Origin: Lachnospiraceae bacterium UBA4260
Lineage (GTDB): Bacteria; Bacillota; Clostridia; Lachnospirales; Lachnospiraceae
Assembly: GCA_002395235.1 (NCBI GenBank)
Contig: DGWK01000005.1
Location: forward strand, 1 to 23,257
Length of the DNA: 23,257 nucleotides
Reading direction: 5' to 3'
Part shown: in pieces, positions 1 to 7,789 of the stretch
How the letters are laid out: each line of letters opens with the position of its first letter
How positions within the stretch are numbered: position 1 is the first letter of the stretch
Notes under the pieces: generated by a model
What the model was told of the DNA's origin: nothing
The model's database searches: none
The model's input: the letters and a program-made list of their open reading frames with translations, nothing else
Position numbers and translations under genes: made by a program

Positions 1-26
1 TCTTATTAAGTTAATGACATTGTTAT

Positions 27-75
27 TTTACGGGCTTTTCGGGTACTTCCTACGTAGCGAGAGGGGGGATTGAAC
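27..75. repeat. Left copy of 49-bp tRNA-end direct repeat (possible att site)
   Basis: By eye this segment matches 23209-23257 at 44 of 49 positions. Read on the minus strand, positions 55-75 look like the 3' end of a tRNA: a T-loop, a run of five C, a 7-nt acceptor strand and discriminator A with no encoded CCA. The rest of the tRNA is missing, because A-rich sequence follows where the anticodon arm should be. The copy is therefore a 3' fragment, as left behind when an element integrates into a tRNA gene. The five mismatches suggest an old or cross-specific site. Confidence 0.6.
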
Positions 76-636
76 CCACTGCAAAAAAAAACGTAAAAAT
101 ACCGTAAAATAAAAGCTTTCGGCATGTGAGAAAAATGCCATAAACAAAGGAAAAACTGAAGACACAAATTTGTAATATATCTGAACTGAATTGACATAAA
201 ATTAAAACAAAGCAGCGGCTGTCTCTTCAAAAACAGCTATTTGGCACAGGACTCGGCGCGTCAGGGCGCTTTTTTAGTGCCCGCATTTTGAGGGCAAAAC
301 GGGGGAATTTTATCCTAATTTTTGCCGTTCCGTGGGCGGCTGTGCCCAGGGTGTGCCCGGGAAGGGGCGGGAGAAAGTGTGCAAAAAAGGCGGGGAATGG
401 GTGTGAAACAGAAGGGGAAAAGTCCCCCAGACAAATAACAAGAAATGTTTTTCGTGCTCGGCATCAATGGTAAGTAAATAGCATTTAGTTAGTCTTTTTT
501 GATATACTATTACAAGCTGATGGTACCGTCAAATTCTGGGTGCAGTTCTCGTATTGCGTCTCGGGCGAAAGCTTCAGGCACGGCAAACAGGCAGGAGTGG
601 TGGTCCTGCCTACTGGGAAATATTCAGTTGATTGTA
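76..636. other. No recognisable gene
   Basis: I see no coding sequence I can support here. The segment begins A-rich (about 80-230), then turns GC-rich around 245-420 with runs of G and short GC repeats. The short open frames lack Shine-Dalgarno sites and have no family resemblance. The right edge borders the 3' end of the transposase remnant on the minus strand. Confidence 0.5.
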
Positions 637-1257
637 TTATCGGTAGAGGAATGAAGTTGCAGTCCTCGCCCTTATATAGCGGGGACTGCTCCTTCCAGGT
701 CTAACCGGTACCAGATGTCTTGATATCAGATCGTCTAATTCAAACAAGTCCGCTCCATTACTGCTTCGTCTTATAAACTCAACACACAGGGAGACTGCAA
801 TCGTGAAATTAATACTGTACTGCATATTTCCCTACGTTTTTGAATGACTATTCCCCCCGTTACAGCCTCACTGAAATTATAGAGGATCAGTTTTGCGTAT
901 ATTTGTATATATACATTCTGCAGATCCATTGGGCAGAAGGAACTTGATGATACGGAAAGAGATATAGTAGATCTTTTTGCTTTTCGGCTCCAGATAGTCA
1001 AATATTCTTGAGGCAATAGATTTATATACTTCCGGCTGGGCTATTACTGTGTTTGTATTCCTTCTGGTCAGCCATCGTTCAAAAGTGATGTCAAATTCAG
1101 GCTCATCAGGCAGTTCCAGTTTTGAGAGTATGCTTCTGCAGGAGGGTTCCCTGGCACGGATAAGGAAGGAGACTCCATTTTCAATTGCATGCGCAAAAAC
1201 ATTAAAGGAAACATAGCCGCGGTCGGCGATTTGGTCCAAATATCGATGTCCGGACAC
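637..1257 (-). pseudogene. IS4-type transposase remnant, frameshifted and deleted
   Basis: Three minus-strand frames together give pieces of an IS4-family DDE transposase. The upstream piece (877-1257) has the IADRGY block followed by NVFAHAIENGVSFLIRARE, the region around the second catalytic Asp. It then reaches LPNGSAECIYTN. The next frame gives IYAKLILYNFSEAV, and the third gives INFTIAVSLCVEFIRR and a C-terminal end with PVRPGR and SFLYR, typical of these enzymes. The segment that normally carries the YxxRWxIExxFRxLK motif with the catalytic Glu is absent between the first and second pieces, and the N-terminal half is missing. The gene cannot make an active transposase. I did not find terminal inverted repeats. 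Confidence 0.75.
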
Positions 1258-1447
1258 AGTGTTGAAAAGGCTGCTGTTTGAAGATATAATCAGACTATAG
1301 AAATGGCCTCGTAATTGTATTCAAAAAAACAACTTACTTTCTGCCCACTTTTTGCCTTTGTTGTAGTTAATTATCAGATAACTCTGAAAATCACATGCAA
1401 AAACGAACCCTCAAAGCGGCTTAAACAGCCAGTTCTGAGAGGGCAGG

Positions 1448-1478
1448 GTAGAAATGAGGGTTGCCCGATTGAGGGCAT
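1448..1478. repeat. Hairpin-bearing direct repeat, copy 1
   Basis: This copy begins gtagaaatgagg and contains a small inverted repeat, tgccc and gggca, around a 6-nt loop. A second copy lies at 1521-1551, 42 bp downstream, with four mismatches that include three of the six loop bases. The mismatch pattern keeps the stem. Apart from this pair and the hairpin at 1572, I see no gene in 1258-1616. Confidence 0.6.
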
Positions 1479-1520
1479 TGACACACTGACTGGATTGCTG
1501 CTCTATTTCCGTCCAAATAT

Positions 1521-1551
1521 GTAGAAATGAGGATTGCCCGGCCGAGGGCAT
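1521..1551. repeat. Hairpin-bearing direct repeat, copy 2
   Basis: Second copy of the 31-bp unit at 1448-1478. The tgccc/gggca stem is intact and the loop differs. Spacing and unit size are CRISPR-like, but two copies without cas genes are not enough to call an array. Confidence 0.6.
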
Positions 1552-1571
1552 GAAAATAAAGCGATATCAGG

Positions 1572-1614
1572 AAAAACAGCGTCTCTTCTTTGTTAAAGAA
1601 GAGATGCTGTTTTT
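1572..1614. terminator. 20-bp hairpin, bidirectional terminator-like
   Basis: A 20-bp stem (1572-1591 with 1595-1614) has a single G-U type pair and a 3-nt loop. It begins with AAAAA and ends with TTTTT, so it could end transcription on either strand. It lies at the 3' side of the minus-strand gene fragment at 1617-1690 and may be its old terminator. Confidence 0.65.
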
Positions 1615-1616
1615 GT

Positions 1617-1690
1617 CGGATGGATTCCGATGAAAACGGCAAGAACTGTTCAGGTTCTTCATTGGGTGTTGGGAATGGATTTAACTGACA
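1617..1690 (-). pseudogene. Fragment of unknown gene (copy of 4991-5056)
   Basis: On the minus strand this encodes TPNEEPEQFLPFSSESI. The segment at 4991-5056 encodes the near-identical TPNKEPEHFLPFSLESI. Several of the base differences fall at codon third positions, which suggests that both were once coding. Here the reading continues past the conserved block into unrelated sequence and runs into the hairpin. I do not recognise the family. Confidence 0.45.
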
Positions 1691-1713
1691 CAATAATTAA
1701 GGAAAAGAATATG

Positions 1714-1748
1714 AGAGAACCGGAAGGTTGAGGCCCTTCCGGTTCTCT
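1714..1748 (+). terminator. Strong rho-independent terminator
   Basis: A perfect 14-bp GC-rich stem (1714-1727 with 1735-1748) has a 7-nt loop and is followed by T-rich sequence to about 1762. It reads as a terminator on the plus strand, although no plus-strand gene lies immediately upstream. On the minus strand it overlaps a short frame beginning MTEEVSVSQKKSKREP, which sits ATGA-coupled behind another fragment ending SDEVLAEMEKNR (about 1790-1870). Both are probably remnants. Confidence 0.7.
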
Positions 1749-1866
1749 TTTACTCTTTTTTTGCGACACTGATACTTCTTCTGTCATCTGTTTTTCTCCA
1801 TCTCAGCAAGTACCTCATCGGAATAGCAGTTTCCAATATACTCAGTCTCGTACGGCACGATTTCGA

Positions 1867-2064
1867 GTGAATTTCAAGCTGCTCGGACTTATAATGAGAG
1901 CATACCAATACCAAAAAATAGAAGATAAACTATGTTTATATAATTTATGGTATCAGGCGATGCATCAATACTTTACTAAAGATGAGCAGAAGCAGAGATA
2001 TAAAATGTTAAAGGAACTATTAGAATACTATCTAAATGAATGTAATCAGTATACTGAAGACTAG
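1867..2064 (+). CDS. Small hypothetical protein
   Basis: This 65-residue frame is rich in Tyr, Lys and Glu and is probably helical. An internal Met at 1894 gives a 56-residue version, and no convincing Shine-Dalgarno site decides between them. It has no membrane segment and no family I recognise. It lies 116 bp upstream of the ADP-ribose hydrolase fusion on the same strand. It could be a short gene or the tail of a decayed one. Confidence 0.35.
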   Translation: MNFKLLGLIMRAYQYQKIEDKLCLYNLWYQAMHQYFTKDEQKQRYKMLKELLEYYLNECNQYTED

Positions 2065-2180
2065 GCAGATAGAATTAGTTTATCTCAGTAAATAAATGGT
2101 TAGAAAAGACCTAAAAAAGGGAAAGTTTTGGTAAAATGAAGAAAACACGCTTCACAAAGGCATGCAATAAGGGGGAACAG

Positions 2181-4265
2181 ATGAGACAGGAAAATATCGC
2201 TGTATTGCAGGATACATTGCGTATCCTGGATGAGGGCTATTACGTAACTGCAGGTAAAAGGAAGAAGCTGAAACTGACACGGGAGCAGATGGAGGAAGCC
2301 AGGGTTTTTCTTCCGGAGGATATTAAGGCTGTTTCTGAATCAAAGGACTTTCAGCATTTTTGCACCATGGGGCGGTGCGAGTACAGCTGCGAGAATGAGG
2401 ATTCCTTTAGCCTTGCCAGGAGGAGGACAAGGGAGTTTTCCTATGACCTCGAAGAAAAGGATGCAAAGCCGGTCCTTGTACTGAATCTGGCCAATCCGAT
2501 ACATCCGGGTGGAGGAGTGAGAAATGGCTCGAAGGCGCAGGAAGAAGATCTGTGCAGGAAGAGCTCCCTTCTGTTGTCCCTCGAAAGTCGTAATGCTCTT
2601 CCGTATTATGAATACAACAGGTCTCACCACACTTATATGGGATCAGATGCCGTGATCATCCATCCCCAGGTCGAGATCATTAAAGATGATAAGAACGATC
2701 TCCTGGACGATACAGTCATCGTGGCAGTGATGACCTGCGCGGCGCCAATGCTCAAGAACGGTATTGAGGGATTTTCGCAGCCGGCGTATGAGGAAACGGT
2801 CTATCAGCGGATCATGGGAATGCTGAAGGTGGCGGCTTATCTGGGGTACAGGTATCTTGTCCTTGGTGCTTTTGGATGCGGGGCGTTTAACAATGATGCC
2901 CGTGTTGTCTCTGACCTGTTCTATAAGGCGCTCAAGGCATTCGATTATGACGGGATGAAAGAGAAAGATATGTTCCGGAGTATCGACTTTGCAGTCATGG
3001 ATCATTCTGACAATCAGTACAATTACATGCAGTTCTCCCGCAATTTTTTGCGTTTTTACAGAGATGAGGACCGGACTGAGATCAGGCGCGCGAAAGAGAG
3101 GCTCAAAGAGAAGGAGGTCCATCTGGACGCTATACGCGGCTGCCTGTACGGCGGCGCGGTGGGCGATGCTCTCGGATATCCGGTGGAGTTCCTGGGCGAG
3201 GGAGCGATATTTTCAAAATATAGCAGAAAAGGGATCACTGAGTTTGAAAAGGACCATAAAACCGGGAAGGCACTGATCTCTGATGATACGCAGATGACTC
3301 TGTTTACTGCAAATGGTCTTCTTGTCGGAGATACCAGGGGATGCATGCGTGGGATCAGGGGATGGCCGAGAGGTTATGTGGCATACGCATATCAGGACTG
3401 GCTTTTGACACAGGAATCGTCTTTTGCTGAAGTGAACAGGCATGAGCGGTTCAGCAAGGGCGGCGGCCGATCCTGGCTTCTCGATGTCTCGGAACTGTAT
3501 TCAAGAAGGGCTCCCGGGAACACCTGCCTCTCTGCGCTGGAGAGGGAGATGAAGGGAGAGTCTTATGATGACTATGTGGCAGCGAAGCGAAACAACAGCA
3601 AGGGATGCGGCGGAATCATGCGCGTTGCTCCGCTTGCAGTCGCTTACCGGCTTGAAATGGAGACGCTTGACATGGAAGGGGCCCAGCTGGCAGCGATCAC
3701 GCACGGGCATTCTCTTGGATACATGCCGGCAGCAGTGCTGGTCCACATCATCAACAGGATCGTGTTTCCGCCTGATGGAAACAGACAGCCTCTAAAGGAC
3801 ATTATCCTGGAGGCCAGGGATACTGCCGCAAGGATTTTTGCAGATGATCCGAATCTCGGCAGGCTGACCGGGATCATCAATCTTGCGATCAAGCTGTCGG
3901 AGAACGATGAAGATGACCTCGACAACATCCATCAGCTGGGAGAAGGCTGGGTGGCGGAGGAGACACTGGGGATCTCTCTGTACTGCGCCCTCAGATACCG
4001 GGATGACTTTTCTGCAGGGATCATTGCTGCCGTAAATCACAAAGGTGACAGCGATTCGACAGGCGCGGTGACAGGAAACATCCTCGGTGCCATGACAGGA
4101 TACCGGGCGATGGAAGAAAAATGGAAAAAAGACCTTGAACTGTCGGATGTGATTCTGGAGATAGCAGATGACCTCTGTCACGGATGCCAGATGTCTGAGT
4201 ACAGCCGTTACTGGGATAAGGACTGGGAAACGAAGTACATTTATATGAAAAGGCCGGTCAGATAA
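2181..4265 (+). CDS. PARG-type macrodomain / ADP-ribosylglycohydrolase fusion
   Basis: The 694-residue protein joins two ADP-ribose-removing enzymes. The N-terminal part (about 1-300) fits the bacterial PARG group (TIGR02452-like). It has the GGG run at 110-112 followed by QEE at 120-122, where the second Glu of the GGG...QEE signature is the expected catalytic residue, and it ends with a GAFGCGAF block. The C-terminal part (about 315-690) is a DraG/ARH-type ADP-ribosylglycohydrolase with GAVGDALG, SDDTQMT near 368 (metal ligands) and GDSDSTGAV near 622. Together they should remove poly- or mono-ADP-ribose from cytoplasmic targets. I chose the ATG at 2181 because it follows AAGGGGGA and matches where the family begins. 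An upstream in-frame ATG at 2136 has a weak site. The gene is visibly GC-richer than the operon at 10852-23131, which suggests a separate origin. A terminator follows at 4283. Confidence 0.88.
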   Translation: MRQENIAVLQDTLRILDEGYYVTAGKRKKLKLTREQMEEARVFLPEDIKAVSESKDFQHFCTMGRCEYSCENEDSFSLARRRTREFSYDLEEKDAKPVLVLNLANPIHPGGGVRNGSKAQEEDLCRKSSLLLSLESRNALPYYEYNRSHHTYMGSDAVIIHPQVEIIKDDKNDLLDDTVIVAVMTCAAPMLKNGIEGFSQPAYEETVYQRIMGMLKVAAYLGYRYLVLGAFGCGAFNNDARVVSDLFYKALKAFDYDGMKEKDMFRSIDFAVMDHSDNQYNYMQFSRNFLRFYRDEDRTEIRRAKERLKEKEVHLDAIRGCLYGGAVGDALGYPVEFLGEGAIFSKYSRKGITEFEKDHKTGKALISDDTQMTLFTANGLLVGDTRGCMRGIRGWPRGYVAYAYQDWLLTQESSFAEVNRHERFSKGGGRSWLLDVSELYSRRAPGNTCLSALEREMKGESYDDYVAAKRNNSKGCGGIMRVAPLAVAYRLEMETLDMEGAQLAAITHGHSLGYMPAAVLVHIINRIVFPPDGNRQPLKDIILEARDTAARIFADDPNLGRLTGIINLAIKLSENDEDDLDNIHQLGEGWVAEETLGISLYCALRYRDDFSAGIIAAVNHKGDSDSTGAVTGNILGAMTGYRAMEEKWKKDLELSDVILEIADDLCHGCQMSEYSRYWDKDWETKYIYMKRPVR

Positions 4266-4282
4266 CAGAGGTCTCAATATTT

Positions 4283-4324
4283 GTGCCGGACACCATGAAC
4301 AACTCGGTTCATGGTGTCCGGCAC
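4283..4324. terminator. 18-bp hairpin terminator
   Basis: A perfect 18-bp stem (4283-4300 with 4307-4324) has a 6-nt loop and is followed by tttgttttttctt. It begins 18 bp after the stop of the ADP-ribose hydrolase fusion. It also sits just past the 3' end of the minus-strand frame at 4337, so it probably serves both strands. Confidence 0.85.
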
Positions 4325-4336
4325 TTTGTTTTTTCT

Positions 4337-4681
4337 TCATTCCCCGGCCGGTTCTCCAGGTTGATACGACAGCTGTATTGTGCTTACTTCATCCGCAGCA
4401 TTAAGCGGAGGCCCGTTTTCAAGAAGCTCCTCCTCCGTATAAGCATAATACTTGTAATTAGCATAAAGCGGTTCTCCGGGTTCGGGCGACTTTATCACCA
4501 TAATGCCATGGTACACTGAATCCGGTTCGCATTTGAGCGGAAGGAACTCCGTGTCGTTGGATGAGCAATAAGAACTGATTTCATATGGCGGTACATATCT
4601 ATTGACGACGAAAGTCCCACTAAGCTGTTCCCCCCCCGCTTTTGAAGTACAGGGGCGCATTATATCGAGAGGGTATTTCAA
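4337..4681 (-). pseudogene. 5'-truncated hypothetical gene remnant
   Basis: The minus-strand frame reads PDSVYHGIMVIKSPEPGEP and then YANYKYYAYTEEELLENG, which looks like real protein. The same frame stays open upstream to about 4765 without an ATG and encodes LIVTPSSILYTGGFSTDI. The only internal start is a TTG at 4681 with no good Shine-Dalgarno site. I read it as the C-terminal part of a lost gene. I do not recognise the family. The shared terminator at 4283-4324 lies directly downstream. Confidence 0.4.
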
Positions 4682-4826
4682 AAATGCTATATCGGTGGAA
4701 AAACCACCAGTATAGAGGATTGATGAAGGGGTGACGATGAGCTTGAAAGGATAACGGAATGATTATTGTTACGGAATTCACAGTTATACATTTCGGATCA
4801 ATGACTTTTCAACCTGGAGATCCGAT

Positions 4827-5056
4827 TCAATTAATCACTGGAAAACCCTCGCTTTCTAAAAAATCAAGTATTATCTTGAGGGCTTGCTGACAGGCCTGAA
4901 CGGGAAAGGGATTAAAGAATTTACGACATTCAATAAATGCAAAATCCGGATCCCTGCCGGAGTATCGCTGGTGCCGGTAGAGAATCTGGTTGATGGATTC
5001 CAATGAGAACGGCAAGAAATGTTCGGGTTCTTTATTGGGTGTTTGGGAATGGATTT
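4827..5056 (-). pseudogene. 5'-truncated fragment of unknown gene
   Basis: The minus-strand frame contains TPNKEPEHFLPFSLESI followed by a C-terminal stretch with FNPFPVQACQQALKIILDFL and a stop. The first block is a second copy of the fragment at 1617-1690. The frame lacks a plausible start and overlaps the 5' end of the plus-strand SH3-like gene. I cannot assign a family. Two partial copies in a few kilobases suggest a mobile or repeatedly duplicated gene that has decayed. Confidence 0.4.
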
Positions 5057-5795
5057 CAATATTTTGAATGATAATACAAAAATACGCTCAGGCGCTTCAG
5101 AGAAAAGCGATACCTTATACACACTTAATGCAGGTGCAGAAGTCATTGTAACAGGGGCAGTGGTTAATTCGTATGATCATATCTGGTTTGTTCTCGAAGA
5201 CGGAGGATATGTCTATTGCAGAAATGTATCATTTGACATGAAAAAGAATACATTGACCGAATATTACGCATTACAGCATCTCAGAGAATACAAAGAAGAC
5301 CCGGATGAGCTCTTTTACAGTCAGGGGGCATTGCTTGTGGCGTTGTTTACTGAAGAAGGAGGAAAATATTTCTATAATACCGTTTGCTCATATGCCAGTG
5401 ATCTGGACTACACGATTCTGACTGATCACAATTGTATGGCGGTATCTTCAGAAAGTATGAGGTATATATTTTTTGGCTATTTGGCTGCCAGGCTTGGATT
5501 CACTGAAAGGGATACCGTGTTGCTGGCATCAAATGGAGAGGCTGTAAAACGAGTTTATGACAATGCAATGGATTCGATCGGTCAACTGATGAATGACACG
5601 GTCATTAATGCATCTCCGATTATGAGCGAATGGGTGAATATTGCATACAATACGATCTCTGCATACAAAACTATAAAGGATGCAAATGAAGATATGGAAT
5701 TTGTGAACAACTGTAAAGAAATGCTGTGCGTAAGTGATGAGAACAGAAAGCTCATTTCTGTCGGGTATGATCTTGGAGTTGCTGACAGGGACTAA
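5049..5795 (+). CDS. SH3-like domain hypothetical protein
   Basis: The first 65 residues or so read as a bacterial SH3-like (SH3b) domain. NTKIRSGASEKSDTLYTLNA resembles the RSGPS...G.L..G region, followed by VIVTG, IWFVLEDGGYVYCRNV and a short linker. The remaining 180 residues are probably helical, and I do not recognise them. SH3b domains usually bind peptidoglycan in secreted proteins, yet there is no signal peptide. The ATG at 5049 avoids the repeated segment that an upstream start at 5019 would include, but neither start has a good Shine-Dalgarno site. The gene may be a 5'-truncated survivor of a longer secreted protein. Confidence 0.55.
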   Translation: MDFNILNDNTKIRSGASEKSDTLYTLNAGAEVIVTGAVVNSYDHIWFVLEDGGYVYCRNVSFDMKKNTLTEYYALQHLREYKEDPDELFYSQGALLVALFTEEGGKYFYNTVCSYASDLDYTILTDHNCMAVSSESMRYIFFGYLAARLGFTERDTVLLASNGEAVKRVYDNAMDSIGQLMNDTVINASPIMSEWVNIAYNTISAYKTIKDANEDMEFVNNCKEMLCVSDENRKLISVGYDLGVADRD

Positions 5796-6036
5796 TGGGT
5801 GCGTCATGGTGGCGTCAAGGGGATGGTTCTTCTGTATCTATTGGAGTTACCCGACACAACAGCTGGCTAAATGGCATTGACACGTTTCTAGCTTTTTGAA
5901 AGCTGCTGCTCGAATATTTCGTCGTACCTTCGCAAGTCAGCCATAAAGCATGCGGTCGGGGTAGTATCTTCCAATCGTACAAGGCTAATACCTTTCGTCC
6001 AGGGACCGTATTCATTTAGAATCCCCGGTCCTTCTG
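5796..6036. other. No supported gene
   Basis: A 34-residue frame overlaps the preceding stop as TAATG (ATG at 5795) and reads WWRQGDGSSVSIGVTRHNSW before a TGA. The same frame then continues open to about 6018. It may be a decayed tail of the preceding gene. A minus-strand frame at 5815-6015 has no start signal or family features. Confidence 0.4.
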
Positions 6037-6045
6037 TGATATAAT
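6037..6045 (+). promoter_or_regulatory. Extended -10 promoter element
   Basis: TGATATAAT is a perfect extended -10 (TGnTATAAT). It lies 68 bp upstream of the truncated BspA-type gene at 6113. The -35 is poor (about 6016-6021). The surrounding ctgtgatataat is the same as at 10819-10830 ahead of the rSAM operon. Confidence 0.55.
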
Positions 6046-6112
6046 GTAGATAAAGTATATACAGATGGAACGGCAGGCCTTCCTACTATAGTGATTACTG
6101 GAGGAGATATAT

Positions 6113-6349
6113 ATGGGAAGCACGGATGATTTTAGGGTCAAAGAAGGCGTACTTGTAGAATACAGGGGCCCTGGCGGGGACGTGACGATCCCGGAAGGCG
6201 TGACGAGCATCGGGTATAGTGCGTTCTATGGGTGCGAGAGCCTTACGAGCGTGACGATTCCGGAAGGCGTAACGATTATCGGGGGTACCGAAAATTTAAG
6301 AGCTCCGGAAGAGGCTTATAAGGGGGACAAGCTATTTCCGCCTATGTAA
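6113..6349 (+). pseudogene. Truncated BspA-type LRR gene
   Basis: A good Shine-Dalgarno site (ggaggaga, 6-nt spacing) precedes MGSTDDFRVKEGVLVEYRGP, the usual start of a family of signal-less LRR_5 proteins. Two repeats follow (VTIPEGVTSIGYSAFYGCES and VTIPEGVTIIGG). The repeat pattern stops abruptly near 6285, and the frame then ends in unrelated sequence. A full protein of this type has many more repeats, as at 7790, so this is a deletion product. Confidence 0.7.
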
Positions 6350-6701
6350 GAGCAGAAATGGAGTTGATCGAGGATATGATGAGGGTGAGATTGTAAGTTA
6401 AATTCCATTCCACCTGCCTCAGACTGGAACTTGCTTTTATACTTTGAACTGGCAGTATTTGACGTTCTTTTTATTGCAATATAAAAAAATAGTGACTGAA
6501 TCGCCAGACTAAATGAAGCAGACGGAGGCGATTATGATATTTCTCCTTATGTCCGGAGACCATATAGCAAGGGCATTTAATATTCATTCATCAAAGCGCC
6601 ATAAAAGATTTTCGGGGCATGATATTAGGGGTTCAATAAGCCAAGAAACAGCAAGCGATCTGGCAGAAGCCGGATTGCTTATTTCATATTAATATTATTC
6701 A
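6350..6701. other. Intergenic remnants and a weak hairpin
   Basis: I see only scraps. An open tail reads QAISAYVRAEMELIEDMM and ends at 6397. Another short tail reads DYDISPYVRRPYSKGI near 6520-6580. A 59-residue frame at 6513-6692 has no Shine-Dalgarno site. A 12-bp stem near 6653-6680 could be a weak terminator. Confidence 0.4.
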
Positions 6702-6872
6702 ATGTCATTAAACAGGAGTGGCAGCTGGAGAATGGATCATGAAGCACACAGGGACCTTAAAATTGTAAACGGTGTTTTGAGAAAATATAATGGTAACGAA
6801 GAAAATGTTGTGATTCCCAGCAACGTAAGGCATATTCAGGAAATGGCTTTTATGGGCTCCAAATGTATCGAA
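6702..6872 (+). pseudogene. Truncated BspA-type LRR gene, N-terminal piece
   Basis: DLKIVNGVLRKYNGNEENVV and IPSNVRHIQEMAFMG closely match the start of the LRR protein at 7790 (EIVNGVLKKFNGSDENVV, IPSSVKHIGEMAFMG). DNA similarity extends upstream into the leader (gagaatggat). The likely start is the ATG at 6732 (MDHEAHRDLKIV), because the upstream residues have no counterpart. Similarity ends near 6861, where the gene runs straight into a fragment of an rSAM gene. Confidence 0.7.
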
Positions 6873-6960
6873 GATAATTGCTGATAGTTTGGCAAAATAT
6901 TGCCAAAGCAATGAGATTGACAGCATAGTAATTCAACCTTAGGGAGGGGAACATCTCCTT
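6873..6960 (+). pseudogene. Radical SAM maturase gene fragment
   Basis: The DNA aligns without gaps to 12463-12550, inside the SPASM rSAM gene of the operon. I count 14 mismatches over 83 positions. Translation gives IADSLAKYCQSNEIDSIVIQ then a stop and GGEHLL. The operon gene has IADCLSNYCQSNGIDRIVIQ followed by PWGGEPLL. The Trp codon of the conserved GGEP region has become TAG. This is a relic of a second copy of the maturase gene. Confidence 0.8.
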
Positions 6961-7034
6961 TTGGCTTGCTCAGTAAAAAAACGTGAGTATAAACGAAAAG
7001 GGGCTTATACAGCACCTTATCTGTAAGCGTTTAG

Positions 7035-7040
7035 TATAAT
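7035..7040 (+). promoter_or_regulatory. Possible -10 box
   Basis: TATAAT lies 34 bp upstream of the methyltransferase start. I see no good -35 at the right spacing, so this is only a candidate. Confidence 0.3.
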
Positions 7041-7073
7041 AATCCTGATCTAATTAAGACAAAGAAAGAAAAA

Positions 7074-7721
7074 ATGAAAAAAAGAACAATTATTGTTGAT
7101 AAAATTAAAAGAGGTCATTATCTTTATTTTTTTTATTATTATCTCTATACGTTGTGCATGGACAGACATATTGCTGGAACATATAAGTATAATCGCAGTT
7201 TAAACAAATTAATCTACAATAATGAGAGAGGAGCATCTCCTGTCCAAAGCGCTTCATACAGGGTCTTGGATGTTCTTCTTCCTGAACTTGAGATAGGTGA
7301 TGGAGATATTTTTGTTGATGTTGGCTCGGGCTGGGGAAGGCTTTTAGGATATTTATTTATTAAAGGAAAAAAGTGCAGAAAGTACTATGGTATTGAATTG
7401 AATAGCGAAGCGGCTGATCTTTCAAAGAAAATACTAAGAAATTATGACCAAGTGAAAATCATTAATGGAGATGCAACAAAAGTGATAATAAACGATGCAA
7501 CCGTGTATTTTCTGTTTAGCCCTTTTGATAGAAATATTATGGAATTATGGATCAAACACATAGAAAATACGCATTCTTACGTGAAAGTCTATTACTTACA
7601 TGCTATTCATGAAGAAGCATTTGCAAATAAATCTAAGTGGAGAATAATAAAGAGGAAGGTATTAAGACCCAAATATCACATACCGGTTACACTATGTGTG
7701 TATGAATATGGAAACAGATAG
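7074..7721 (+). CDS. Class I SAM-dependent methyltransferase
   Basis: The 215-residue protein has the Rossmann-type SAM-binding core. Motif I is VDVGSGWGRLLGYL (about 81-94), the acidic end of strand 2 is in YYGIELNS, INGDAT marks the next loop, and FLFSPFD follows. The substrate is not evident. The first 60 residues are basic and aromatic and may contact the substrate or membrane, but I see no clear membrane span. The Shine-Dalgarno site is weak (aagaaag). The gene sits between a broken and an intact LRR gene and is not coupled to the rSAM operon, so a role in peptide modification is possible but unsupported. Confidence 0.75.
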   Translation: MKKRTIIVDKIKRGHYLYFFYYYLYTLCMDRHIAGTYKYNRSLNKLIYNNERGASPVQSASYRVLDVLLPELEIGDGDIFVDVGSGWGRLLGYLFIKGKKCRKYYGIELNSEAADLSKKILRNYDQVKIINGDATKVIINDATVYFLFSPFDRNIMELWIKHIENTHSYVKVYYLHAIHEEAFANKSKWRIIKRKVLRPKYHIPVTLCVYEYGNR

Positions 7722-7789
7722 ACTTTGGAGACAGATAAAAAACCTATATGCTTTCTGGATAAACATAAGCAATCGCCGGAGAATGGATA

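Noticed and set aside
288..473. Plus-strand open frame in GC-rich sequence
   Set aside because: Low-complexity Gly/Lys/Arg composition from GC-rich sequence, with no start signal or family resemblance.
1448..1551. Possible CRISPR array
   Set aside because: Only two diverged repeat copies, one spacer-sized gap and no cas genes in the window.
5815..6015. Minus-strand open frame of 66 residues
   Set aside because: No Shine-Dalgarno site, no family pattern, and atypical composition. It overlaps a more protein-like plus-strand remnant.
6513..6692. 59-residue plus-strand frame
   Set aside because: No Shine-Dalgarno site and no recognisable pattern. Another frame over the same DNA looks more like a decayed protein tail.
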